From assembly GCF_010015615.1 (NCBI RefSeq), contig NW_024468935.1, positions 2,157,935 through 2,221,934 on the forward strand: DNA of 64,000 bases, in the 5' to 3' direction. Below, piece after piece: positions 1 through 11,632 of the stretch. Positions within the stretch are counted from its first letter, which is position 1. Each line of letters opens with the position of its first letter. The translations under genes and the position numbers were made by a program. The notes under the pieces were generated by a model that made no database searches, was not told where the DNA came from, and saw nothing but the letters and a program-made list of their open reading frames with translations. Origin of the DNA: Cucurbitaria berberidis CBS 394.84 (Eukaryota; Ascomycota; Dothideomycetes; Pleosporales; Cucurbitariaceae).

Positions 1-163
1 GCTCGCCGAGCATATCGTGCGTTGATTGATACGGCGATAATGTCTGAAGTGAATGTGGAGGACTCGAGGTCAGCATGGAGAGGGTGCAAGTTGGCAAATG
101 AGCTTGGAGAGCCATTGTTGCGGGTAGGAGATGTCGATTTGCTATTGTACAATATGGCAGTTG
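1..163 (-). CDS. Possible partial exon of a minus-strand gene running off the left edge
   Basis: On the minus strand one frame is open from position 163 to the window edge and reads like protein (it includes LHPLHADLESSTFTSD). It starts just after a fair splice acceptor (cactag, 164-169 on the plus strand). A donor (gtgagc, ending at 236) would join it in phase to a short acidic stretch at about 237-290. I cannot find a start codon or recognise a family. This may be an internal exon of a gene mostly outside the window, or a chance open frame. The rest of 164-883 holds nothing I can support beyond the upstream region of the next gene. Confidence 0.3.
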
Positions 164-883
164 CTAGTGAGTGAGGTCAGTGCGAGGTCAACGCCTCAAC
201 GGGCAGTCACCACAATAGCTATGGGCAGGTGCTCACAGCCACAATCGTCGTCCTCTATTGACTCAATCTCATACGCATGTAGATACTTCCAATGAGATAC
301 CGCAAAGCATCATGGATTCGCAGCACACACCACCCTTCGACCATACATTCAACTGCACGTGCATAGGCGGATCAAGCATACAAGTTATGTAGCATCGAGT
401 CAAGGCCAACGATTGCATACACGCTGGGAAGTGAGTATCCTATTAAACTAAAACTATGCATTATACGAATCACCCAGTATTCGAAACTTACTTTCATAAG
501 CCAGGTGGATATATACACCAAGGAACTGCAATCGACGAAAGCTCAATCGATATCAACTATACTTTTAATCGAAGATACGATATTGCCTCCTCCAATGACC
601 AGCTGAATCATCACTGCAAACATGGCGTCTCACAGGCTCACCAATCACAACCCCGCCACTCGACTCATCCTGAGCCAACCCAACCCGCATCTTAGCTTGT
701 CGCAACCGCCCTGCCAAATGCGCTAGCCTTGTGTAGTCGTCTGTTGAGTACGGGTATATCAATTCGAGTCGCTCTTTCTTTTCTTGTGACGATTACCTTA
801 CAACGCAACTTTGACGTGGGTTATCGCGCAACTAGTGGCTTCCTACACGATCAAGCAACAATTTGTGATTTACCCAGGACAAG

Positions 884-3245
884 ATGGTGCGCAAGGGCAA
901 AGATGCGGCGACTTCGGCAGCGGAAGAACATGTAGGAGGCGGCCATATCACGGTTACGGCGCAGCAGTCACGATATGCACTTGATGCTGTCGATGCGCCC
1001 GCTTCGAAAGAGGTGAGACACAAACTTCAACTACTACCCCTGAGATGCGTCATCAAAATTGACGCTGTTAGATTCTGGTCAAGGATCTGTCCATCTCGGT
1101 TGCAAATCGAGAACTGCTGTCTCGTACCACACTGCATCTGATCGAGGCACGGCATTACGTCCTAGTCGGTCGAAATGGCACCGGTAAGTCAACGCTGCTG
1201 AAGGCAGTCGGCGATGGATTGGTTCCTGGGATTCCTTGGAGTGTTCGGATACTACTCTTAGGTCAAACGAGAGAAGCGGATGTCGAAGACCAAATCCAAA
1301 AACTTGATTTGAAAAGCGAAACTGTGCTGCAGTATGTGGTTCGAAGCGATCGAGTGCGAGAACGGTACATGCGAGAAGCTAAGCTACTCAGCGAAGCCGT
1401 CGACCACCCCACGGACTCTATGGCTCCGGTTCGGGCTTACAGGCAAATCAGACACGAGCGGCTGGCGCTTCAGCTGAAGGAAGGCCACCGTATCGCTGAG
1501 AGGCGGAGCGGTGCGCGGGGCAAGCAGGCTAGGAAAGAGCTGATCAAGCTTGAAGAGCGTTTTGCGGAGTCGGAACATCGCTTGGAAGAGAGCGAGAGCG
1601 CTATAGACCCTAAGAAACTCAGCGGAGACACGCAAGCAGCCGCTGATATGCTCGCGGGTGTACAAGCATCCCTCGAACTCATGAATGCCGAGGAAGCAGA
1701 AGCGAAAGTCCGGATCGTACTACTAGGTCTAGGGTTCAAGGAAGATCGCATTGACAAGCCTTTGACCGAGCTCTCTGGTGGATGGAGGACGCGCTGCGAC
1801 CTTGCATGCGCGCTAACGCAGTACGCTGATGTACTCTTGTTGGACGAGCCGACCAACTTCCTCGATTTGCCATCGATCATCTGGCTGCAGGCCTACGTCC
1901 GTAACTTAAAGGGCACTACTGTCCTGGTCACCACACACGACCGAGACTTTGGCGACGCGGTAGCTGAGGAGCTCATTGTCCTTCGCAACCAGACGCTCGA
2001 GACGTTCCGTGGCAACCTCAGTCTGTATGAGCGGGAGAGGTGGAAGAAGGCGAGATGGATGACCAAGATGAAAGATGCCCAGGACAAGCAGAAAAAGCAC
2101 ATTGAAAAAAGCATCGCGGGCAATGTCAAGGCAGCCAAGGACAAAGGTGATGATAAAAAGCTGAAGCAAGCTGCATCCCGAAAGAAGAAGCTTGACGAGA
2201 GGATGGGGGTACAAGTTGGTCTCAAGGGCGGTCGCTTCAAGCTCAATCGTGACCTAGCTGGTTACCACCTCACCAATCGTGCGGAGATTGACGTTCCAGA
2301 TTTTGAGCCGCCGGTCAAGCTATCCTTCCCGCGGCAGCCTCCAGATCTCAGATTCCCTGGGGCACTGGTGAATTTGGAAAAAGTTTCCTTTGCGTACCCT
2401 AGGACGAAGACGGGGCCTATCTTGACGGACGTCGACCTGACTATTCATCCAGGCGTCAGGATAGGACTCGCTGGTCTCAATGGTTCCGGGAAGACTACGC
2501 TTGTCGATCTGATTGTAGGGAGCGGCGGGGAAGGAGGTCTGACGCCTACATCTGGCTCGATAACACGCCATGCAAGAGTGAAGATTGGACGCTTCTCGCA
2601 GCAGTCAGTGGAAGAGATCACCGCCATTGCATCCTCTAACCCACAAATGACGGCGCTCCGCCATCTCATGGACTCATCTGGGCCCGAAATGCAGGACAAG
2701 GATGCGCGATCGAGTCTGTCTGGTCTCGGACTGCACGGCCAGACCGTCTCAGATGTACCGCTTTTGTTACTATCTGGGGGTCAGAAGGTCAGGGTCGCGC
2801 TTGCGAAGTTGTTATGGCCACCGCCACAGCTGCTCGTTCTCGACGAGGTTACGACACATCTGGACGCCGACACGATTATGAGCCTGGTGGTGGCGTTGAG
2901 AGAGTATGATGGTGCGCTGCTGGTGGTAACGCACGATCGTTTCTTTATGAGGTATGTCCAGCTGTCACCTTCTCATTCAGTGTTCCAGTTTCTATGACAT
3001 AAGACTGATAGCCTCGCAGAACCGTAGTCGAGGGAGAGTCACCATACTCGCTAGCGCCAGGGGAATGCGGTACCGGGGACGAGGCTAATGAGAGCAGTGA
3101 CTCGGACGAGGCAGAGACAGGGGCGGCTCCAGGCACCGTCTATCGGCTGGTCAAGGGCCAGCTCAGGAAGCTCAATGGTGGCATGGAGCAGTACGAGGAG
3201 ATTGCGGGGCGGTCAGCGGCAAAGCTTGGGAAGACGCGAATGTAG
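884..3245 (+). CDS. ABCF-family ATPase with two ABC cassettes (soluble, ribosome-associated type)
   Basis: Three exons (884-1012, 1072-2951, 3020-3245) give 744 residues; the introns are 59 and 68 bp and both joins keep frame. Cassette 1 has Walker A GRNGTGKST (about residue 76), signature LSGGW and Walker B LLLDEPTN. A basic, charged linker follows, rich in Lys and helix-forming. Cassette 2 has GLNGSGKTT, signature LSGGQK and a Walker B region LVLDEVTTHLD, then a VTHDRFF switch. There are no membrane spans. The two-cassette layout with a charged linker is that of ABCF proteins (Gcn20, Arb1 and EF3 relatives), which act on ribosomes in translation or ribosome assembly rather than in transport. 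The tail after the last intron is acidic and then basic. An odd point is Val-Thr-Thr where ABCF proteins usually have Pro-Thr-Asn in the second Walker B extension. The exact ABCF subgroup is not settled. Confidence 0.9.
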
Positions 3246-3696
3246 TACGGTGTGGTGATAGGCAATTGATACATGATGTATGAGATATGAGGTACGATGT
3301 ATGATGTATGATAAAAGAGCCGCCTCGTCCAGGCGTGTCGACGGCGCGGTGACGGTGCGCGGTTCGCGGGGCGGTCAAACGTTCCCGCCTAACACAGATG
3401 ACTGCGCGCCACTTGCGCGCAAATCATCGACGCCCCTGGGCTTAGGGCAGCCGAGTAATATTGCCCCAACGCGTCGCTCCTTTTGCATACTGCACCAATT
3501 GGTTTCTTCTCATTATTAGCCCCAGACATTGTCATGCCCTCCTTTTGCGTATACATTCATACTAATTTGGCTGCCATTATGCGGTAGCCGTACCCTCAGT
3601 CAGCCCTCCAGCAGGCGTGCATGAACGACAGGCCATTGAAACGAAACAAGCTTGAGCTCGAGCTGGGGGTTCCCTGAATGACCTCTGCCGGGCATC
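3246..3696. other. Intergenic spacer with a short tandem motif in the probable 3' UTR
   Basis: No gene is seen. At about 3270-3312 an imperfect tandem of a 9-10 bp unit (variants of atgatgtatg) lies just past the ABCF stop codon, in the probable 3' UTR. The remainder is the upstream region of the next plus-strand gene, with no motif I can name. Confidence 0.5.
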
Positions 3697-5164
3697 ATGG
3701 GAGAAGCCGAATCTACGACACCTCACTCGACAGCCGAATCCCAGCTCAAAGCCGTCAAAGACAAGAAGTGCCCCTTCTGCAACCAAGCCTTCACCTCGAG
3801 CAGCTTGGGGCGACATCTCGACCTGTACATCCGAGCCAAGAACCCAAAGGCACCCGATGGCGTGCACATTGTTGACGAGATACGGAAGCTACGGGGCGGA
3901 ATCACAAGGCGGCAGGTCAAGGGCAGTGTCTCGACGCCGAAAAGAGACGACAGCCGGGTGAGCACGCCGGCAAACAAAAAGCTTAGGAGAGTGAGCGGGG
4001 ACTCGTCCATGCTGGTGGAGAGCCCCGAAGACGACGATGACGAGCTGCAAGTCGGCAGGGCACGGACCCAAGGCAACGACGGCAAGCAGCAATCCTCGAG
4101 GCTCGGCACCAGGGCAGTAGACGTTGGGCGAGATGTATCGCGGCAAATGCAAAAGGCGGACCTGGACCAGCGGAGCAAGACGAGCGAGGAAGCCGAGACA
4201 GCAAGGGCTACGGAAATGGCACTAAGGGAGCTACTCAAGAGCGTGCGGGACGCCAAGTATGTCTGTCCATAATGCTGCTGTGACTTGTGTTAACTGTCTA
4301 CAGTGCGAAAGCATTAGGCCCGGGCCTCTTCGACTTCGACCCTTACACGCTCAGCTTCCCATCGCTTTGCCTCCATATCCTCTCTACCCCGGCCACCCTC
4401 TTCTCGCCCACACCCTTCCCGACCTCCGAGTCTTGGTCTATAACCCCGCCTGGACAGAAGCAGCTCGACGCGCTGAATCGCCAGGTCCGTGAACGCCTGC
4501 TTGCTTACCAGCGGCAACGCCATATCAACACAGTGTACCCTTCGGGCACACAGTCTAACGCCTCCTCCGCTGCAAACTCGCCGCTACCCACCCCGCCGCT
4601 CGTTGATCCCGACCCACAAAGACTGTTCTGTCATATTGCCGAGGCGTACAACCACTGGATTCACCAGACAGATAAAACAAGGCACGAGTACTGGCAAATT
4701 GAAATCCTGCGCTGCTACGCGCGTGCTACCGACAAAAGACGCGAGGTTGAGGTGCACCTCGAGAATGCACGGAGAGAAATAGATTATCTCAAGGCCAATC
4801 GGTGGACGTCGGGAGCACCTGAGGTCTCACCCATTCGTATCAGCCTAGCTGGTGACGCTACGAAAGAGCTCGGCAAACATGGCATGGAATTCCGCAACTG
4901 GGATTACGACCGTCTGATCGACAAGTGCAGGACAGCCATTCGGGAGAGCAAGGCTAGCTCCTCGGGCATGGCGGCGCAGCGACCTCTCCCTGGCGGCCAT
5001 GCTAGTACCAGGAGCTGCTCCATGGCCAGTCTTCCACCTCAGTTCGCCACTGTTAATCAACCAAGACAGACTAGCCCGGTCAAGGTGGAAGGCGCCATGC
5101 CCTTCACCGCGCCGTCGACTGTCAACGGCGACACAGGCAGTGATCAAGTCGATGCAGAAGGTGA

Positions 5165-5203
<39 letters not shown>

Positions 5204-5792
5204 TGTTGACCTCAGCCCACAGTCCGAAGATGAGGATCCGATGAACCACCTCCAGCATCAGGCCCCTCAGCCTCTGCATCAACAACAGCACCAAGACTAT
5301 GGGCTGGGAGCACCGATACAGCCAACACCCATCCATCCTTCGCAAATCCAATCTCAGATGCAAGCAAACCTCCACGTCACACAAGCTCAAGCTCAAGCTC
5401 AAGCGCAGGCGCAAGCTCAGCACGCACAAGCCCATGCTCAAGCACAAGCACAAGCTCAGGCCCAGGCACAGGCACAGGCATGGGCCGCTGCACGACAACA
5501 CATGAACCAATCTCGAAACCAGGACTACCGGCCGCACCAGCACCAGCACCAACAGCTTTCACCGCATGTGCAGCACATTGCCTCTGCTAACAACAGTCGA
5601 CGGCCGTCATTGGCCATGATGGATCCACACGCCATGAACAATAATACGGTGACTGGAATGAGTGGATCCATGGGCCTATCCACTGGCATGGAAGATCTAG
5701 AGCACCACCAAGACCAGTTCCTTCGAATGGAGATGGGACTCCCGTCCGGATTCGTTAACTCGAACGACGGAAGCGTATCGATGGGCACCTAG
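3697..5792 (+). CDS. Cys/His zinc-finger-like nuclear protein with poly-Asp and Gln-Ala tracts, function unknown
   Basis: Two exons (3697-4256 and 4304-5792, intron 47 bp) give 682 residues. Near the N-terminus, about residues 26-45, is CPFCNQAF...GRHLDLY, a Cys-x2-Cys plus His arrangement like a C2H2 or C2HC finger. It is followed by basic, Ser/Thr-rich sequence. The middle, after the splice, is ordered and includes a charged helical stretch (residues of the type TDKRREVEVHLENARREIDYL). The C-terminal half is low complexity: an uninterrupted Asp run coded by GAC repeats (5164-5202), Gln/His-rich sequence, and a long Gln-Ala alternation (about 5386-5480). This resembles conserved but uncharacterised fungal zinc-finger proteins. 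DNA or RNA binding is inference from the finger and the disordered acidic and Gln-rich regions. Confidence 0.85.
5164..5202 (+). repeat. In-frame GAC trinucleotide repeat coding poly-Asp
   Basis: A nearly pure GAC run lies inside the zinc-finger-like gene and codes about 13 to 15 consecutive Asp. It is a coding microsatellite likely to vary in length between strains. Confidence 0.9.
5386..5480 (+). repeat. In-frame Gln-Ala dipeptide repeat
   Basis: Imperfect 6-bp repeats (caagct, caggcg, caagca and similar) code alternating Gln and Ala, broken once by a His-rich patch. Synonymous variation between units indicates an older array than the GAC run upstream. Confidence 0.85.
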
Positions 5793-6221
5793 CCTTGAAG
5801 AAGTGTAGAAACACCACCACCCGTCTAAGCACGAACATAATATTTCCTTTACGGTGTACAGGCGTGAACGTTTCTACAGGGGATAGGGGGGGAGTTTGCA
5901 TTGTTCCACTTTCTTTTGTCGCTTCCCTTTGTTGATACTTTTTCGCGTCGTTCGTTGTACATGCTCTCATCGTTGTCTCTACTTGGCTCTGTTTTTTGCA
6001 TACCCACATATACCCTGTTTTGCATACGCCTCTCTACAGGCTTTACATATATACCCATCATTAGAGCTTGCATACAGCAAGGTACATATTATACTTAATA
6101 CTAGACATTCCGCGTTCATTCTGCTTGGCCATTTAATCTGGATATCTGTGGTGAATCTTGTCTTGATATAAATCCTTCTTTATAATAAGCTCGAGTCCTG
6201 CTTCTCCTGATTACTCCTAAC
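5793..6221. other. Spacer between convergent genes
   Basis: The plus-strand gene ends at 5792 and the minus-strand gene ends at 6222, so this stretch holds both 3' UTRs. It is T-rich with no open frame of interest and no terminator motif I can name. Confidence 0.5.
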
Positions 6222-7538
6222 CTACCCACTACCCCCAAGCCCACCACTACTCATAAACTCTTCATTCTGCTCTACACGAGATGTGCGAGAGTGCTTATAT
6301 TCCACCAGCACCAGTCCATCCAGTACATCGCGACTCCTGTCGTGCGTCACTCTTCCAGACTCCTGAGCTCCCTTTGGAAAGTTGGACGGACGGGATGGTC
6401 CACTAAATTGCGTTTGCTGCTGTGGTGCATTCTGCGCTTTAGCACCTTGACGACGGAGTTTTAGTGTTGGCTGCGGTTTGGAAGATGGAGGGGGTTTTGA
6501 TGGCGGTGCTGGATTGGGCTGTGTTTTCGGTCTCGAAGGTGGTGGAGTTGATTTAGATGTCAGCGCTGGTCGAGTGACTGGTAGAGAAGATAATCCCGCT
6601 CTTGATGTACGAGTGGTACGCCGGCCTAAGATTTTCTCAATGACTAGGTCGCTGGGACTTTGCTGTGTTGAGGGGGAGCGATGATCACGTACGCCCGACT
6701 TTTTCGGCGGTGTTGCAAGATGCTGATCCGTGCTGCTATATGAGGGTCTGGATGGTGTTCCTTTTTGCATAGTAGGTTTTGTCTTTTGTTTCCGTCGTGA
6801 TGGTGATGACGACTTTTGTAGTTCCTGTACGCGTAGTGTGTACTTTGGTCGCGTGTCTGAAATGCCTTTGAATAACCTGCCGTTTGCTGAAACGGGAGGC
6901 ACGCGAGCGGGAATTAAGTGTGGTGGGAGAAGTGTTGGAGCTGGCTTGGGTAAGGGCTCGAATGGTTTGGGGTGGGAAGTGTCTGTGTTTGAATCGTTGG
7001 TACTGTTGAAACCCGTCGTCTCATTAGGCGCCTCGCCATTGTCCTCTTCTGGCATTTCGGCTTGTTCTTCTTCGGTATCATCAGCTTCTTCCACCGTGGC
7101 CTGGTATCGTGCACGTTCTCGAGCTTTCCTCTCACCATCTCGTTCTTGTCTGGCTCTTTCTTCCTCCTCTCTATACTCCGCTGCCCACTGCTCCAAGTCC
7201 AGCTGAGTCTCTCGATACAACAAAGCCAATTGTTCCCAGACTGCACTAGTCACAGTCCTCAAGTACGCTTCTGTTCGCCTCACAGCCTGTCTTCCCGCTG
7301 CGGGGATAACTCCATACCGAGCATTCTCGCGCTCTCGCATTTCTGCCGTGACGCGCACTTTGCAGGCTCGCTCTCGTTCTCTCTCGGAGTTGTATGCAGC
7401 GTCGGCATCTTCTTCTGCTCTGCGCCTCTTTCTAGGCCTCTTAGTCTGGTAGTCACGATGACCTTCATACTGTATCGGAGAGTCAGGGGCTGACGCGCTA
7501 TGCCTTTGCGGATAGTGAAAGTTGTTGTTTTGTGACAT
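6222..7538 (-). CDS. Disordered basic/acidic protein of unknown function, probably nuclear
   Basis: A single-exon frame of 438 residues starts at an ATG (7538). Residues about 30-45 hold a strong basic cluster (KRPRKRRR), a likely nuclear localisation signal. A helical, Glu/Arg-rich region follows (about 50-160, repeated ER, EE and RQER) that could form a coiled coil, then an acidic patch, then a long Pro/Ser/Lys-rich disordered tail. The C-terminus is more ordered (DVLDGLVLVEYKHSRTSRVE). I do not recognise a family. The clean frame, basic-acidic layout and absence of stops over 1.3 kb support a real gene. Confidence 0.7.
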   Translation of the reverse strand: MSQNNNFHYPQRHSASAPDSPIQYEGHRDYQTKRPRKRRRAEEDADAAYNSERERERACKVRVTAEMRERENARYGVIPAAGRQAVRRTEAYLRTVTSAVWEQLALLYRETQLDLEQWAAEYREEEERARQERDGERKARERARYQATVEEADDTEEEQAEMPEEDNGEAPNETTGFNSTNDSNTDTSHPKPFEPLPKPAPTLLPPHLIPARVPPVSANGRLFKGISDTRPKYTLRVQELQKSSSPSRRKQKTKPTMQKGTPSRPSYSSTDQHLATPPKKSGVRDHRSPSTQQSPSDLVIEKILGRRTTRTSRAGLSSLPVTRPALTSKSTPPPSRPKTQPNPAPPSKPPPSSKPQPTLKLRRQGAKAQNAPQQQTQFSGPSRPSNFPKGAQESGRVTHDRSRDVLDGLVLVEYKHSRTSRVEQNEEFMSSGGLGGSG

Positions 7539-9282
7539 TGCTCGAATTAGGCAGAAACAATGTTAAGTGAATAAAACAAAACTGGTTGATTGAGGTTGCG
7601 GTACAGTGATCGTGTGGGTGAGATGTGATATAGAGTTGAACAAGGAACAAAGGCACGCGATTCGACAAAGAGGTGAAAGGACTTGAGCGACGTAACAATG
7701 AGCTCGAATATCAGTGCGGTGAATTGTTTTCCTGTTATCGAGGGCCTTACGGTATTAGTGGTGTTGAGCGTAAAATGAAGTTATAAGCTATAAGTGAAGT
7801 GTTTTGCTGTAGGGAATCTGATTAGCACTATCAGCCATAGGATTGGGGGCCTACAATGAGAAATGAGGATCAAGTAGAAGTATTTTTCTTATCATGTAAA
7901 TCTACTTACGTGTCTGAACATGCCGCCCAGGGTATTTCATACTTCCTGATCTAGTCATGGTAGTTTTGTAGCTCAAACATACTCGATGCAATCTGGAATA
8001 AGTCCACTTGTGCGCAAGGAAGCAGAGTAAGATGCTCCAAACTGTTCTTCGTCTGGAGGCGATCGTTGATTGGAAGATTTGTTGGTAGGACATCGCGTTG
8101 GCTTGTCGACTGAGCATGCCGAGAAGAGCACCCGACACCCCTCTTTTCATACGAAGCTACCCTTTGGCCTGCTTGTTGTGGAAAGTCCCTATGCTCTGAG
8201 TGCTTGGTGTGTTCGCCGGAGATTCGGATAAGTTTGGTCCATGACGGGCAGTTCTTCTAAGCCGGAAGAATTGACACTGTGAAAGTGGAGAGCAACAGCT
8301 CGGATTTATCAGCTAGGTGGTGTTGAATGGACTGTCTAATACCATTCTGACGAGTGGTCCTTGCCAACACCTAACAACGGTGGGCTCTCGACATGACAGT
8401 GTGTATTCCACCAGAAGTATAGGAATAGAAGCTTAAGAGCCGATTCGCACAAGACGCGTGGCATAGGACTGATATACAATATGAACATGAGATCAGTCGA
8501 ACCCGAGTAATTGTGTTCGTACCCGCGTAATCACGGGTGTTTAATTACGTTTGAAGATTGGTGGCAGATTGGCTGACGAGGCTGGGCCTCGAGACTGTCT
8601 ATGCCCCGAATCGGTAACTATGGTGCGAGGGCGACACGGAAGACACAAATGCTAGCTCGTCCTGTATGGTCTCTTCAATCAGAGCCTGGAGCTTCTGAAT
8701 TGTCTTGCGGCCCTATAGGTTTCTCAGGTATGGCGAAGGAAGGGAAGCAAGTGAGGAGAAGGGGCTTACCCACATTCGATCGGAACTCCTGGGGAGAATG
8801 CCACCCTAGGCCTGATCCGGCAATATGCATCGGACCCCTTGCCACCCCAACGCTCCCTTTCCTCTCAACACCAGCAAGGCGGCCCATTCGACAGGCAAGA
8901 CGCAGGCAAGCGAATATGTTGCGAACTGGGATACAGGCAGGATGCCGTACGAGCCGTTTGACAGTGCCCGGCAGCGTCCCGTGACACACAGATGGCTCGC
9001 AGTGATTCGCCACGGCATGTCGGCTATTGAGCTTAGCAACGGGTGGCTCGGACTGCGCCTGCGCCTGCGCCGCAAAGGGCTGCAAGGCCCGCCAAGTCCA
9101 ATCTCGCCCCGGCGCGGACCTGAGTGCGGACCTGAGTAGTAGACTGACCGCTGACGGCCTTTTTAACTGTGCTGAGCCCCCAATCTGCCAGGGACGTCGC
9201 CCCCCTATCGTCAACACTCACCGCCGCCCTCGCCTTCTGTTGCTCCTGAGGCTCTCAACCACACTCCTGGACACGCGCAGCC
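7539..9282. other. Intergenic region between divergent genes
   Basis: This is 1.7 kb between divergently transcribed genes (minus at 7538, plus at 9283). Several frames are open around 8600-9220 on both strands, but none has a recognisable domain and they overlap antisense to each other, so I treat them as chance frames in a GC-richer promoter region. Nothing else is seen. Confidence 0.5.
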
Positions 9283-10505
9283 ATGATGATGAAGCTGCCG
9301 TCGGCTGGAGGGCGGAGCCCGCTGTTCGCCCTCGCCGTGAGCTCTGGTGTGGTGCTTGTCTTCATCTTTGGATTCATGGCTTGGCAAAGACCATCTCGAA
9401 TACCCTTCCCGCATAGCGCTGGTTCGACACATTCAGTCATGTACGTTGTAATCTTTGCGCCAGAGATGGGTTGGCGAGGAACCTGTCCTGGCTTGCGATG
9501 GGTGTGGATTGCCACCGACGAGCCCAACTGACTAGTGACCCCCTTAGAACTTCTACGGGCGAAAGAGTCGACATTTCCATCAACGAGATCATTCGGTTAC
9601 TCTACGACGGTCTGAAGGCTGCGCCGACTGAGCCTTTCATTCGCGAACCCAATGGTAGCCACATTGAGCTTCCTTCGAGGCCGCGCTACAAGAAGAAGAT
9701 GGGCAGCGACATCTTGATCCTGGACTTGGAGACGAGACCGCTGCAGTCGACTGAAGATTTCAAGAAGGGCGAATACGATTGGCGCAATATCAACCACGTC
9801 TCTGGTGGCGTCTTCAACCACTACACGTACGCGCTCATTCACGGCTACGACTACAAGTTCATCCACGCGCACGAATTTGAAGACCGCCACGCGACCTGGA
9901 TCAAACCCTCTGCGCTTGCGAACCATATCAAAGACTACAAGTTCATCGTCTTTTTGGACGCTGATGCTGCTTTCCGCTTCCTGCATGTACCCATTGAATG
10001 GATGCTCAACTACTGGGACATCAAGCCGCAGCATTCTTTTGTCATGGCCAAAGACCCATGGGACCCGAAAGAACCTCAATACAACTCGGATCGATTCAAT
10101 CGCACATACACCAACACTGGCTTCATGATTGTTCAGAACAACGAAAATACTATGCCCATGCTGAAAGCGTGGCACGAGTGCCCCGAGGATACGAGGTACG
10201 CCAATTGCTCCCAGTGGAAGCAGCCCAAGTTCCACGAGCAATCCGCATTCGGCGAGTATATTCGTTACGATTACGACAAATATATCAAGGAGCTTGACTG
10301 TGGCGAGGCGAATGGCTTCCCTGGTGTCGAGATCAGCAACTGCCAGGGCAAGTTTGTGCGACATTACTGGTTCGAAAAGCACAACGTCAAAACAGATTTC
10401 CGCGAGAACATCATGAACGCCATTACGCTACCAATTCAGAAAATCTTCGCAGAAAACAAGGGCGGTGTTATTATTGAGCAAAAGCAAAACGCCATTCATG
10501 CATGA
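9283..10505 (+). CDS. GT34-type glycosyltransferase (GMA12/MNN10 family), Golgi type II membrane protein
   Basis: Two exons (9283-9440 and 9548-10505, intron 107 bp) give 371 residues. Residues about 10-32 form a hydrophobic signal anchor after a short basic N-terminus, the usual Golgi type II layout. The catalytic part has FLDADAAF (about residues 188-195), fitting the DxD metal/nucleotide-sugar motif. Further on are NTGFMIVQNNE and a HEQSAFGEYIR segment, in the order seen in galactosyl/mannosyl transferases of this family, which transfer hexose from a nucleotide sugar to mannan or N-glycans. The C-terminus carries FVRHYWFEKHNVK. The donor sugar cannot be told from sequence. Of the possible starts (three ATGs in a row at 9283) I took the first. 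Confidence 0.82.
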
Positions 10506-11632
10506 TCAATCGCTTACGAACGAAGAGAAGGAGTTTTGGATCAATATGTTAATGAGCAGCAAGAGTATAATCGCATAGCATAGCGTTGCATCATCATGGC
10601 GTTTCGGTTTTGAATAGTGGGTGGGGCGGTGCTCTTTTATCTGGTTTCCAGCAATTCGCTTTCGATCTGGGTTCTTCGATGCGTGGATACCCCAATACGA
10701 GTCTTCGTTTGACGACATCGACACTTGGTTACGCAACCTTCCTTTCGTTCTACCCTGTTGTATTACCATTACTTCTGTGCGACGCTCGGCTTGTTTGTGA
10801 TAGTCCGCAACGGCATGTCTGAGCCACCGCCAGCCGTCCCCGCGTTGCCGCGCGATACGATTTCTGTAGCACTATCCCTTGCGAATACTACAATCACTAC
10901 GTCATTTTTTTTTTGCAGACAACACGGTCTCTGTTCTTCGAATCGCACCAATGCTAGGGTCGCCTGGACATAGCCATCCTTGATGGAATGCGCCAAGCCA
11001 CTATCCCTACACAGCCACATTCCTACAGCGGGCCGAAACGAACGTGATCGTGGGGTGGAAAACTGGAGCTTTGCTCGTGGTCGAAACAGGGATATCAATC
11101 CAGATGGTGTAGATCGATTTCTTCCCCACTCCAAACAGGTTATTCGACAGCTTCGTCGCTGATCCCTGGCCGTTGGAATCGCAGGTTGAAAAGTCGCCGA
11201 GCATAGCCCCACAAGCCCCCATAGATCTTTCAATACTTTCGCTTCGGGAGAAGCCCTGTAGCAGCAACCTAGGCACTTCTCCCTCATTTTTTTTTCTACA
11301 GCATATGGCGTCTGGACGATGAGATGGCAGATGTCGTCTTTCAGAAGACACGGAAGCACGCAATCTCAACAAAAGAAGGCGTTAATCACGCACAAGTCGG
11401 CTAGACTCCCTGTATGTACTATCATTACGTTACTCAACGAGAACTCGTGGTAAACTCGGCGGTAACTGCTACAATTGAATTGAATTAAACAGTACTCTGT
11501 TCCGATATTGTACATATAAGTAATGAAGGTAGCTGGCGTTGACAAGCCCTATCCATCCTTCGATATCTCTCTATTGCTACTTTGTCTTTAATTCCCTTCC
11601 TTTTCGTATGGACCAGGGCTGGGTGGCTGTGC
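10506..11632. other. Intergenic region between convergent genes
   Basis: About 1.1 kb lies between the glycosyltransferase stop and the end of the next minus-strand frame. Frames at 10769-11372 on the minus strand have no recognisable content. I see no RNA gene or repeat. Confidence 0.45.

Noticed and set aside
4845..5552. 235-residue minus-strand frame rich in Val/Leu/Cys
   Set aside because: It is the antisense of the Asp and Gln-Ala tracts in the zinc-finger-like gene; its poly-Val run is a mirror of poly-Asp codons.
8601..9217. Overlapping open frames on both strands upstream of the GT34 gene (up to 180 residues)
   Set aside because: They have no domain and a shadow composition (Arg/Pro/Ser/Gly), with open frames on both strands in GC-rich promoter DNA.
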